Shown here: positions 1 through 7,429 of the stretch, one piece after another | Numbering within the stretch: position 1 is the first letter of the stretch | Layout of the letters: each line of letters begins with the position of its first letter | DNA from: CAYJBH01 sp964368625 | GTDB taxonomy: Bacteria; Bacillota; Clostridia; Oscillospirales; Ruminococcaceae | DNA: 64,000 nt | Direction: 5' to 3' | Assembly (NCBI GenBank): GCA_964368625.1 | Contig: CAYJBH010000004.1 | Span: 1 to 64,000 of the forward strand | Program-made: the position numbers and the translations under genes | Notes under the pieces: model-generated | The model's input: only the letters and a program-made list of their open reading frames with translations | Database searches by the model: none | What the model was told of the DNA's origin: nothing

Positions 1-6
1 AAAACA

Positions 7-45
7 ATAAAAATTCCTGTAAAACCGCTGTTTTACAGGAATTTT
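7..45 (-). terminator. Intrinsic terminator of tRNA-Pro
   Basis: A perfect 15-bp inverted repeat (10-24 with 31-45, 6-nt loop) lies directly after the tRNA 3' end. On the minus strand it ends in a U-rich stretch, as expected of a Rho-independent terminator. Confidence 0.9.
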
Positions 46-121
46 TGGTCCGAGTGACATGACTTGAACATGCGGCCTCTTGACCCCCAGTCAAGCGCGC
101 TACCAACTGCGCCACACCCGG
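46..121 (-). tRNA. tRNA-Pro (anticodon GGG)
   Basis: Read on the minus strand, this 76-nt stretch folds as a complete tRNA. A 7-bp acceptor stem (CCGGGTG with CACTCGG, one G-U) is followed by a D-arm, an anticodon stem CTTGA/TCAAG closing the loop CTGGGGG (anticodon GGG, proline), a TTCAAGT T-loop, discriminator A and an encoded CCA. A consensus promoter lies upstream (174-202) and a strong hairpin terminator immediately downstream, so it is a single-gene transcription unit divergent from the amidotransferase operon. Confidence 0.96.
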
Positions 122-173
122 ATATTTTGCTGCTGTTTTAGGGGGAGTTGCCATTGTTTTAAATAGCATTAGA

Positions 174-202
174 ATTTTACCATGAAATGAGATTTTTGTC
201 AA
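174..202 (-). promoter_or_regulatory. Sigma-A-type promoter of tRNA-Pro
   Basis: On the minus strand, TTGACA (197-202) is separated by 17 nt from TAAAAT (174-179), about 50 nt upstream of the tRNA. The match to the housekeeping consensus is 11 of 12. Confidence 0.85.
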
Positions 203-260
203 TCGTTTTATCGGGAATGGGGTAATTTTAGTGTTAGTTTTTGAAAAAGTAAAATTATGG

Positions 261-289
261 TTGCTAATTGTGATCTCTTGTGTTATAAT
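261..289 (+). promoter_or_regulatory. Promoter of the sugar amidotransferase operon
   Basis: TTGCTA (261-266), 17-nt spacer, TATAAT (284-289). Predicted transcription starts near 296, only about ten bases before the leader hairpin at 307-337. Confidence 0.8.
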
Positions 290-306
290 AGCTATATTAG
301 CAAAGG

Positions 307-344
307 CGCTATTCACCAATTTTGGGGGTGGATAGCGTTTTTTT
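307..344 (+). terminator. Terminator-like hairpin in the operon leader (possible attenuator)
   Basis: CGCTATTCACC (307-317) pairs with GGTGGATAGCG (327-337), 11 bp with one G-U, followed by seven T residues (338-344). It has intrinsic-terminator form in the plus direction only. It sits between the promoter and the ribosome binding site of the first gene, so it would end most transcripts unless overridden. No competing antiterminator helix or leader peptide is obvious. Confidence 0.7.
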
Positions 345-362
345 CGTTGAAAGGAGCTGAAG

Positions 363-1718
363 ATGCCGTATTACAAAAGACATATTCCTGTTGATTACTC
401 TAAGTTCTCACCGACCATTCCGCAGGATGAACTTTCGGTTAAGTTTGGGCTGCCTAAAGAGGTGCAGTTTTGTACCGAATGTGTTATGAGCAACCAAAAA
501 CCTAATTCTTGTTATGAGTTTGAGCATCGACCGGATAGCATTAAGAAGAGCATGAACATCCAACCCGATGGAGTTTGTGATGCTTGCCATGCCTGCCATG
601 ATAAGGAGGTCAAGATAGACTGGGGACTACGCGAAGAACAGCTGAAAGAACTTTGCGATAAGCACAGAAAAACAGATGGCAGCTACGATTGCCTTGTGCC
701 GGGTAGCGGAGGTAAGGATAGCTTCTACGCTGCTCATATGCTTAAATATAAATACGGTATGCACCCTCTAACAGTTACCTGGGCGCCACATATTTATACT
801 CCATGGGGTTTTGATAATTTTCAGGCATGGATACATGCGGGTTTTGACAACTATCTATGTACCCCTAACGGTATGACGCATCGGCTATTAACAAGACTTG
901 CAACCGAAAACCTTTTTCATCCTTTTCAAGCTTTTATTTTGGGTCAAAAGCAGCTTGCACCAAAGATGGCGGCTAAGTTCGGAATTCCGCTTGTTTTTTA
1001 TGGAGAGAATGAGGCGGAGTTTGGAAACCCTATAGCTGATAACGAAACGGCGCTTAGGGATGAACGTTTTTTTGCAACAAATAGTAAGGACAACATATAT
1101 CTCGGCGGCGTAAGCCTAGAGGAGCTTGAAAAAGAATATAAAATCGACAGCTCTGATCTTGCCATATATCTACCGGGAGAGACGAGCGATATTAAAAAGA
1201 ACGGTATTGAGGTTCACTATCTAGGTTACTATCTTAAATGGCATCCTCAAGGAGCATACTATTATAGTGTAGAACATGGTGGCTTTAAGCCGGCACCGGA
1301 GCGAACCGAGGGAACCTACTCAAAATACAATAGCATAGACGACAAGATAGATGATTTTTTCTACTATACCACCTATATTAAATATGGACTTGGTAGAACC
1401 ATCTATGATGCCTCGCAGGAAATTCGTAACTCCGAGATAACACGAGAAGAGGGCGTTTTACTTTCAAAACGGTATGACGGTGAGTTTCCGATAAGGTTTG
1501 AACAGGAGATATGGGATTATCTATCGCTAGACGAACGACATTTCCCATGGGCAAAGGAAATATTTGAAGAGCCGATTATGGATAGAGATTATTTCTTACA
1601 TCTTGCCGATCGTTTTCGCTCACCACATATCTGGATGTATGATGACGGTTGGAAGCTACGCCATAAGCCGTTCGATGGTTATAGCAACTGCAACTTTGGG
1701 ATGCCAGACATTAGATAG
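363..1718 (+). CDS. N-acetyl sugar amidotransferase (WbpG/PseA/WbuX type)
   Basis: This 451-residue PP-loop ATPase belongs to the family that, with ammonia from HisH/HisF-like partners, converts an acetamido to an acetamidino group on a nucleotide-activated surface sugar. Visible features are a CxxC pair at Cys37/Cys40 and another at Cys72/Cys75, probably binding zinc, then the pyrophosphate-binding loop SGGKDS at 115-120. Length fits the family. The ATG has a good Shine-Dalgarno (AAAGGAGC), and the HisF-like gene follows 12 bases after the stop. In Pseudomonas, Campylobacter and E. coli the homologues sit inside O-antigen or flagellin-glycan clusters; here no glycan genes are adjacent. The family call is firm; the sugar acceptor cannot be inferred. 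Confidence 0.9.
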   Translation: MPYYKRHIPVDYSKFSPTIPQDELSVKFGLPKEVQFCTECVMSNQKPNSCYEFEHRPDSIKKSMNIQPDGVCDACHACHDKEVKIDWGLREEQLKELCDKHRKTDGSYDCLVPGSGGKDSFYAAHMLKYKYGMHPLTVTWAPHIYTPWGFDNFQAWIHAGFDNYLCTPNGMTHRLLTRLATENLFHPFQAFILGQKQLAPKMAAKFGIPLVFYGENEAEFGNPIADNETALRDERFFATNSKDNIYLGGVSLEELEKEYKIDSSDLAIYLPGETSDIKKNGIEVHYLGYYLKWHPQGAYYYSVEHGGFKPAPERTEGTYSKYNSIDDKIDDFFYYTTYIKYGLGRTIYDASQEIRNSEITREEGVLLSKRYDGEFPIRFEQEIWDYLSLDERHFPWAKEIFEEPIMDRDYFLHLADRFRSPHIWMYDDGWKLRHKPFDGYSNCNFGMPDIR

Positions 1719-1730
1719 GAGGCATTAAAA

Positions 1731-2489
1731 ATGGCTAAAAAGATACGTTTGATTGCACGTATGGACATAAAAAACGACTTTCTGGTTAAGGGAATACAGC
1801 TGGAGGGTTTGCGAAAAATGGGAAGACCAAATGAATTCTCTAAAGACTACTATAAACAGGGGATAGACGAATTACTGTATATGGACATTGTTGCAAGTTT
1901 GTATAATCGAAACAACTTGAGCGATATAGTTTATAAAACGACAGGCGATGTATTTATACCGATAACTGTTGGTGGTGGAGTTCGCAGTGTTGAGGATGTT
2001 CGAGAGCTGTTACAGATGGGCGCTGACAAAGTAGCTGTAAATACGGCGGCAATTAAAGATGAAAAAATTATCTCTAAAATTTCTGAGGCATTTGGAAGCC
2101 AATGCACAGTACTTGGGATTGAAGCCAAAAAACGACTGAGTGGAGTTGGTTGGGAGGCATATACTGATAATGGTAGAAACCATTCAGGTAAAGAGGTTGT
2201 TGAGTGGGCAAAACGTGGGGTGCAACTTGGAGCAGGTGAAATTTTGCTGACTATGGTGGACAAAGAGGGAATGAACAGGGGAATGGACAACGAACTTATT
2301 AGGGAGGTTTGCAATGCAGTTAATGTTCCTGTGATAGTTAGTGGTGGTTGTTCCTGCGGTAAAGATGCAGTTGATGCCGCTAATAACGGAGCCGGTGCGG
2401 TTGCCGTTGCCGGGCTATTCCACTATAAAAAAACAACGGTTCAGCAACTAAAGAGTGAAATCCGTGAGCAGGGTATAGAGGTGCGCTAA
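1731..2489 (+). CDS. HisF-like (beta/alpha)8 partner of the sugar amidotransferase
   Basis: A 252-residue TIM barrel of the imidazole-glycerol-phosphate synthase cyclase fold, paralogous to histidine-pathway HisF. It keeps Asp12 after the first strand, the phosphate-binding GGGVRS segment near 81-86 and the second glycine loop SGGCS. At the position of the second catalytic Asp of true HisF (Asp130 in Thermotoga) it has Glu131, in the segment GIEAKKR. Its place between the amidotransferase and the glutaminase suggests it channels ammonia to the PP-loop enzyme rather than making histidine. Start ATG has an AGGAGG ribosome site. It is one base from the next gene, so the three are surely co-translated. 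Confidence 0.87.
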   Translation: MAKKIRLIARMDIKNDFLVKGIQLEGLRKMGRPNEFSKDYYKQGIDELLYMDIVASLYNRNNLSDIVYKTTGDVFIPITVGGGVRSVEDVRELLQMGADKVAVNTAAIKDEKIISKISEAFGSQCTVLGIEAKKRLSGVGWEAYTDNGRNHSGKEVVEWAKRGVQLGAGEILLTMVDKEGMNRGMDNELIREVCNAVNVPVIVSGGCSCGKDAVDAANNGAGAVAVAGLFHYKKTTVQQLKSEIREQGIEVR

Positions 2490-2490
2490 T

Positions 2491-3135
2491 ATGGGAATAA
2501 CAATTATTAATTATGGGCTTTCTAATCTTCTTAGCGTTGAGAGAGCTTTTAAATTTTTTGGCGCTGAGGTAGTTATAACTGATGATAACAGAATAATATC
2601 TGAGGCTTCTGCTTTGGTGTTGCCCGGTGTTGGGGCGTTTGCTGATGGAATTAGTGGCCTTGCAAAGCTGGGGCTGGATGATATTATTAAGAAAAAATGT
2701 AGAGAAGGAACTCCCTTAATGGGTATCTGCCTAGGCATGCAGATGCTATTTGACGAAAGCGATGAATTTGGAATTCATGCGGGCTTAGGCCTTCTTGCCG
2801 GAAGGGTTGAAAAAATACCTATGCATGATATTGAGGGGGAGATCCAAAATGTTCCGCATATTGGATGGAATAAAATTTTACCAAACAATAAAACCTCCTT
2901 TGCCAATACCGAGCTAAAGGAAGTTTGTTGCGGAGATCAAATGTACTTTGTTCATTCATTTGAGGCAAAGCCAAGCTGTGAAGATCATATCCTGGCTTAC
3001 ACAGAGTATGGTGGAAGAAAAATTTGTGCTGTTGCCAAAAATAAGAACGTTATCGGGTGTCAGTTTCATCCCGAAAAGTCGGGAGAGGCCGGATTGTCGA
3101 TAATTAAGGGTTATATTGATATGTGTAATGAATAA
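2491..3135 (+). CDS. HisH-like class I glutamine amidotransferase
   Basis: A 214-residue triad glutaminase. The nucleophile elbow GICLGMQ places Cys80, and HPEKSG near the C-terminus supplies His193 and Glu195. It should release ammonia from glutamine and pass it through the HisF-like barrel to the sugar amidotransferase encoded first in the operon. Its start is one base after the preceding stop. Its TAA (3133-3135) abuts the stop codon of the convergent metalloprotease gene at 3136, leaving no room for an intergenic terminator. Histidine biosynthesis is the alternative role, but no other his gene is present and the neighbours argue against it. Confidence 0.88.
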   Translation: MGITIINYGLSNLLSVERAFKFFGAEVVITDDNRIISEASALVLPGVGAFADGISGLAKLGLDDIIKKKCREGTPLMGICLGMQMLFDESDEFGIHAGLGLLAGRVEKIPMHDIEGEIQNVPHIGWNKILPNNKTSFANTELKEVCCGDQMYFVHSFEAKPSCEDHILAYTEYGGRKICAVAKNKNVIGCQFHPEKSGEAGLSIIKGYIDMCNE

Positions 3136-4242
3136 TTATGGCTGCACTAAATTTCTTGCATATCCTATAAGCTCACGTTCAGATTCTATATCGGTTTTTA
3201 ATGCATAGCTAAGAGCAACCTTTTCAAACCTCGAGAGCACCTCCTGTGCCTTTTCGGGGTTTTTGTTATGCAACAACTCAAAAACATAGTCAGTTCGAAG
3301 AACAGAAGGGTACTCTATCATTGCTTTTTTTATGCCTTTATCTATGCTAAGGTTCAATTTATTAAGCTCGTCTTCACGGTTTTCAGCTATCAGTTCTAGG
3401 AAAACAAGGTCGTTAAAGAGAATAAATTTGTGTAGCGAGGCAAGGCTGTATTCTTCACAAAGCCTAGCTCCCAGCTCTCGAGCCTCGGTAAAGCGCATAG
3501 AATCTATTAGCATATTAAAGCGAAACATTGCAACCGAGCTGGCAAGAATTTCGTTGTTGAGATGACTTTGAGGTAACTCAAAAAGATCAGGTGGCATATT
3601 TTTTAATCGTTCGCTCTGTGCTAGATTGGCTACTGTTAGCTGAACAAAAAAATATCTAACAAGGTCAGGGTTTCGTTTTAAACTCAAAAGATTGTCGAAA
3701 TCGTTGACAATGTCTTTTTTGCCAAGTGGAATGCCGTTGGTTGCTGTGAAATAGAGCCCTACAGCACAAAAAACAACAACAGCTACATTGAGTCCAGCAT
3801 CGCCGACGAACAATAGCAAAGCAGATGCTAAGGAAAAAAGAACATTAAAGGCAACACCTGATGCAAGATAAATGGTAAAGGGTATATCTTGGTCTTTTAT
3901 TAAAGGTGGCTGCATGATACACTGGCCACCTATTCCTGCTAAACGTTGCCGCTTTATTTTTGGCTTATTATCCTCTATCAACAAAACAAAGCCCATAACA
4001 TTAAAGCTATGAAAGCTATAGCCTGATAGTAGGCCGGCTACCAGATGTCCCAACTCATGCAATATTATCTGTAAAAACACTGATATTAGTAGCGCTACCG
4101 CCGCTGTAAATATTAAGATTGGATTATCAGATACTGCATTTCCGAGATAGTAACCAAGATAAATTGAAATAGCAGCCGCTAAAATTATAGGTAAATACTT
4201 TATAAATTTTTTCATTTTTTTCCATAGGTAGTTGCTAAACAT
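3136..4242 (-). CDS. M50-family (site-2-protease-like) membrane metalloprotease
   Basis: The 368-residue protein has several hydrophobic segments in its first 200 residues. The zinc motif HELGH lies at 62-66 inside a membrane helix, as in intramembrane proteases of family M50. The second half (about 200-368) is soluble, helical and repeat-like, perhaps TPR-like, and could bind a partner. A conserved NPDG-type third zinc ligand is not clear; the segment around PLGKKD (about 190) may correspond. The start overlaps the end of the upstream diguanylate cyclase gene by 8 bases, implying translational coupling. It resembles SpoIVFB-type proteases, but no spoIVFA neighbour exists, and the substrate is unknown. 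Confidence 0.75.
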   Translation of the reverse strand: MFSNYLWKKMKKFIKYLPIILAAAISIYLGYYLGNAVSDNPILIFTAAVALLISVFLQIILHELGHLVAGLLSGYSFHSFNVMGFVLLIEDNKPKIKRQRLAGIGGQCIMQPPLIKDQDIPFTIYLASGVAFNVLFSLASALLLFVGDAGLNVAVVVFCAVGLYFTATNGIPLGKKDIVNDFDNLLSLKRNPDLVRYFFVQLTVANLAQSERLKNMPPDLFELPQSHLNNEILASSVAMFRFNMLIDSMRFTEARELGARLCEEYSLASLHKFILFNDLVFLELIAENREDELNKLNLSIDKGIKKAMIEYPSVLRTDYVFELLHNKNPEKAQEVLSRFEKVALSYALKTDIESERELIGYARNLVQP

Positions 4243-6145
4243 ATCTCTTGAACTCGCCCTTTTTACCGTGTTTCACCTGATACATGGCGGTGTCGGCAAG
4301 GTGTAATATTTCCTTAAAGTCTTTAGACTGATTGGGATAAAATGCATATCCCCCTGATATTTTTACAGGGTATTTTTCCCTATCGGGGTTTAAAATATAT
4401 GCATCATCAAAATTGGTTTTAAGCTCTGTAATTATAGGGCTAAGCTGCTCTTCATTGTCGGCTCCGTATAACATTATAACGAACTCATCACCGCTAAATC
4501 TTGCGCATAATTTTTCTGTGTGGTTAAAGTTTCTAAGAACATCTGCAGCTGTGCAAATATACTTATCTCCATAGATATGTCCCCAAGAATCGTTTACATG
4601 CTTTAGATTATCAAGATCCATCATAACAATCACGGCTGTTTTTAGCATTTCATTATCATGAACAAGGTCAGACACATGTTCTAAAAAAGCTCGACGATTA
4701 TAAATGCCTGTTAAAAAGTCAATATCTCGTTCGTGGCGTATGCTCTGCTTTTCATTTATTTCTTCGGTAACATCCAGAATTATACCCCAATGATTAGATC
4801 CCTCTTCGTATGCTGTATGTTTTAGATACTTTGTTCCGCCTTCAATGTTGTAGCTGTATATATCCTTTTCGCTGTGGTACGGATTTGATTTAAGATCATT
4901 AATTATTTCTATAAAATGATTAATGTTTAATATACAATCGTTCTCTGCTTCTTGTTGTATTTCGAGAATTTCTCCCATCTTGCTGGTTACATTCACGGTG
5001 TCTTGCCGGTGTTGATACACGGCAATAGGTATATTAATGTATTTTAGCGCTGTAGAAAGCCTCCCGGAAGAGTCGGCAACGCTCTTAACCATACTGTTAA
5101 CATTTTCACTCAGTGCCTCAAACTCCGGTAAACCGGAAACCGACAACTTGAAATCAGTTTCGCCTGCGGCTATCTTGCTCATTCCCCTGTTAAGGCTTTC
5201 AATTCCGCTTAATACCTTATTATCTAGAAGAAGGTATATTAGTGTAATTATCAGAGCTGAGATAAAAATAGCACTTAGGATAACCACCAAAACATTATTA
5301 TACGCAAGACCATATATCGAGCTTGTATCCTCGTTAATCCCTAAAACTATATCGCCATAGGTTTTAAATGTGGTAATTCCTTCAGAACCATACATTCTGG
5401 TGGTGATGGTAGTTCCGTCGGCATTTTCGAGATCGAAATCTCCGTAGTTACTCATACTAAAGCCGTTCAAGTCGGGGTTAGTGGATGCGAGTATATATCC
5501 GGTATGTGCCTCAATTGCCATAAGTGTTGTACCGGGAGTTGGGATCATGTTACTAAACAGATATTCGAGTTCATTTTGACCTATAGCCTCTAATAACCGT
5601 AGAGGTTCCAGCCCTACCTGAACAATATGCTCCTTATCCTCGTTCCATACCGCTACATACTGCATCTCTTTTTTTTCAACTGTGTTTGGTGTAACATCTT
5701 GAGCAAGCTCAAGCTCGGTATCCTCCAGCATAGGTAGAAAAAAACCTATCTGTTCACCGCTATACATGTCAACATTATAATATTCAGGTATCGTTCCGGC
5801 AAATAATACCCCCTCTTTATCAAAAAGATGTATTTCATCAATTTGTAGTAAGGAAAGTATTTTTGCCAGCTCTTTTGAGTCATGAATGATTTCAGGATTT
5901 TTTGATAGAATATATGCAGCAGCCTTTGCCCTAACAATATATTCCTCTTTTAGGTCATCTTGCAGAATGAGTATATCTTGATCGTTTTTTATTAATATTT
6001 CCTCCAACTGTTCTAGTTGGAGCTCGGCAGTTTTGTTATAGCTGTCTCGTGCGGCATCAAGCTGTATATATCCGGTAACAAGCATCAGCAAAGCTGATGC
6101 TAAAACACCTACAACTATCAGTCTTAATACGATATATTTTTTCAT
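4235..6145 (-). CDS. Membrane diguanylate cyclase with extracytoplasmic sensor and HAMP
   Basis: This 636-residue protein has a signal-anchor helix at 5-25, an extracytoplasmic Cache-like region at about 30-280, a second membrane helix at 283-306 and a HAMP-like stretch to about 360. A PAS-like domain (365-465) and a C-terminal GGDEF domain follow. The active loop is SGDEF (551-555), a substitution common in functional cyclases, with DFLTGIYNRR upstream. There is no RxxD inhibitory site at the expected spacing. It should make c-di-GMP from two GTP in response to an external ligand. Only 38 bases separate it from ilvE. Its ribosome site AAAGGT lies within a perfect 14-bp palindrome (6151-6164). 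Confidence 0.88.
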   Translation of the reverse strand: MKKYIVLRLIVVGVLASALLMLVTGYIQLDAARDSYNKTAELQLEQLEEILIKNDQDILILQDDLKEEYIVRAKAAAYILSKNPEIIHDSKELAKILSLLQIDEIHLFDKEGVLFAGTIPEYYNVDMYSGEQIGFFLPMLEDTELELAQDVTPNTVEKKEMQYVAVWNEDKEHIVQVGLEPLRLLEAIGQNELEYLFSNMIPTPGTTLMAIEAHTGYILASTNPDLNGFSMSNYGDFDLENADGTTITTRMYGSEGITTFKTYGDIVLGINEDTSSIYGLAYNNVLVVILSAIFISALIITLIYLLLDNKVLSGIESLNRGMSKIAAGETDFKLSVSGLPEFEALSENVNSMVKSVADSSGRLSTALKYINIPIAVYQHRQDTVNVTSKMGEILEIQQEAENDCILNINHFIEIINDLKSNPYHSEKDIYSYNIEGGTKYLKHTAYEEGSNHWGIILDVTEEINEKQSIRHERDIDFLTGIYNRRAFLEHVSDLVHDNEMLKTAVIVMMDLDNLKHVNDSWGHIYGDKYICTAADVLRNFNHTEKLCARFSGDEFVIMLYGADNEEQLSPIITELKTNFDDAYILNPDREKYPVKISGGYAFYPNQSKDFKEILHLADTAMYQVKHGKKGEFKRYV

Positions 6146-6150
6146 CAGGT

Positions 6151-6164
6151 ACCTTTATAAAGGT
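6151..6164. repeat. 14-bp palindrome covering the cyclase ribosome binding site
   Basis: ACCTTTATAAAGGT is a perfect palindrome just upstream of the diguanylate cyclase start (6145). Its right half supplies the Shine-Dalgarno of that gene. It could be an operator, or an RNA hairpin hiding the ribosome site; chance is possible. Confidence 0.45.
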
Positions 6165-6183
6165 TGTGACTTGATAATAAAAT

Positions 6184-7245
6184 TTATTTAACTAAAAATC
6201 TCCAACCAAATGGATCTTCTGATCTGCCATATTGAATATCGGTTAAACGCTGGTAAAGAGCTAGAGTAACTGAACCAATCTCGGCTCCGTTTATCTCAAC
6301 ACTCTCACCATTATAATTTATTGAGCCTACCGGCGAGACAACAACGGCGGTACCTGTTCCGAAACACTCGCTAACCGAAGAGTTTTTTGCACCTTCTATA
6401 ATTTCATCGATAGCTATGTTGCGTTCATTTACCGTATAGCCTAAACTTTTAGCAAGTTCGATAATGCTTCTTCTTGTAATACCGGGAAGAAGACTTCCGG
6501 AGAGGGCAGGTGTATGTAGTTCGCCATTGATAACAAAGAATATGTTCATGGCGCCAACCTCTTCAACATATTTGCGCTCAACTCCATCTAGCCACATTAC
6601 CTGTGAGCAACCCTTTTTACTGGCACGACTTTGGCCTTTAAGCGAGGCGGCATAGTTGCCTATTGCCTTAACAGCGCCGGTGCCTCCAGGTGCTGAACGA
6701 ATATAGTCCTGCTCTACCATAATGTCTATCGGTGAAAAACCACCTGAATAGTAGCTTGCTACAGGTGAAAGAATTATCATGAAGCGATATACTGCCGAGG
6801 GGTGAACCCCTAAAGCCTCTTCATCTGCAACAATAAATGGTCGAATATAAAGTGCCGCACCTTCATTTGACGGGATCCAGTCACGCTCAATGTCGATTAG
6901 TTTAGAAAGGGCTGTAACTGCAAAGTCAACATCGATGGGCGGAATACATAGTCTATCACATCCGGAGTTCATTCTCTTAAAGTTTTCGCTGGGACGGAAA
7001 AGGTAAACATTTCCATCAGTCTTATATGCCTTCATACCTTCAAAAAGACCCTGAGCATAGTGTAAAACACAGGATGAAGGTGACATTTCAATCTTGCCAT
7101 AGGGTTCTATACGTGCGTCATGCCAACCTTCAACCTCGTTGTAATCCATAATAAACATATAGTCGGTAAAGGTTTTTCCGAAAACAAGCTTGTTAAAATC
7201 AGGTTTTTCTTTTAGTTGGTCACGTTTAATAAAATTAATATTCAC
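6184..7245 (-). CDS. ilvE: Branched-chain amino acid aminotransferase
   Basis: A 353-residue fold-type IV PLP aminotransferase of the longer (eukaryote-like, BCAT2) form. It catalyses the last step of valine, leucine and isoleucine synthesis, or the first step of their breakdown, with 2-oxoglutarate/glutamate. Visible motifs are the substrate loop SCVLHYAQGLFEGMKAY (58-74), the Schiff-base Lys193 in GAVKAIGNYA and EVGAMN (229-234) for cofactor phosphate binding. The start is a GTG at 7243-7245 preceded by GGAGAAG. A near-perfect consensus promoter lies 43 bases upstream. The diguanylate cyclase follows 38 bases after the stop with no terminator between, so the two may be co-transcribed. Confidence 0.93.
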   Translation of the reverse strand: MNINFIKRDQLKEKPDFNKLVFGKTFTDYMFIMDYNEVEGWHDARIEPYGKIEMSPSSCVLHYAQGLFEGMKAYKTDGNVYLFRPSENFKRMNSGCDRLCIPPIDVDFAVTALSKLIDIERDWIPSNEGAALYIRPFIVADEEALGVHPSAVYRFMIILSPVASYYSGGFSPIDIMVEQDYIRSAPGGTGAVKAIGNYAASLKGQSRASKKGCSQVMWLDGVERKYVEEVGAMNIFFVINGELHTPALSGSLLPGITRRSIIELAKSLGYTVNERNIAIDEIIEGAKNSSVSECFGTGTAVVVSPVGSINYNGESVEINGAEIGSVTLALYQRLTDIQYGRSEDPFGWRFLVK

Positions 7246-7287
7246 AACATCTTCTCCATTATAATTTGTTAAGTAATTTTTAAAATT

Positions 7288-7316
7288 ATTATACGCTAAT
7301 TGCAGCTATTTGTCAA
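7288..7316 (-). promoter_or_regulatory. Consensus promoter of ilvE
   Basis: Minus-strand TTGACA (7311-7316), 17-nt spacer, TATAAT (7288-7293): a perfect match to the housekeeping consensus. The short untranslated leader (about 35 nt) leaves no room for a T-box or riboswitch. Confidence 0.9.
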
Positions 7317-7380
7317 TCATGGTTGAGCTAAAACAAGGATAGGCATCTTGTTGCTTAAGCGCCATAATAATATGCTTTGA

Positions 7381-7421
7381 AAAAGGAGAGCACGGTTGAG
7401 TTAATCCTCAACCGTGCTCTA
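7381..7421 (-). terminator. Terminator of the hrcA-grpE-dnaK-dnaJ operon
   Basis: A perfect 14-bp inverted repeat (7388-7401 with 7408-7421, 6-nt loop) is followed on the minus strand by CCTTTTT. It lies 8 bases after the dnaJ stop. Confidence 0.9.
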
Positions 7422-7429
7422 TATCTAGA

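Noticed and set aside
1731..3135. Histidine biosynthesis hisF and hisH
   Set aside because: They follow an N-acetyl sugar amidotransferase gene, no other his genes are present, and the HisF-like protein has Glu in place of a catalytic Asp. The amidotransferase-partner reading fits better.
3136..4242. SpoIVFB sporulation protease
   Set aside because: The HELGH motif fits, but there is no spoIVFA partner, the C-terminal half differs, and the gene is coupled to a diguanylate cyclase.
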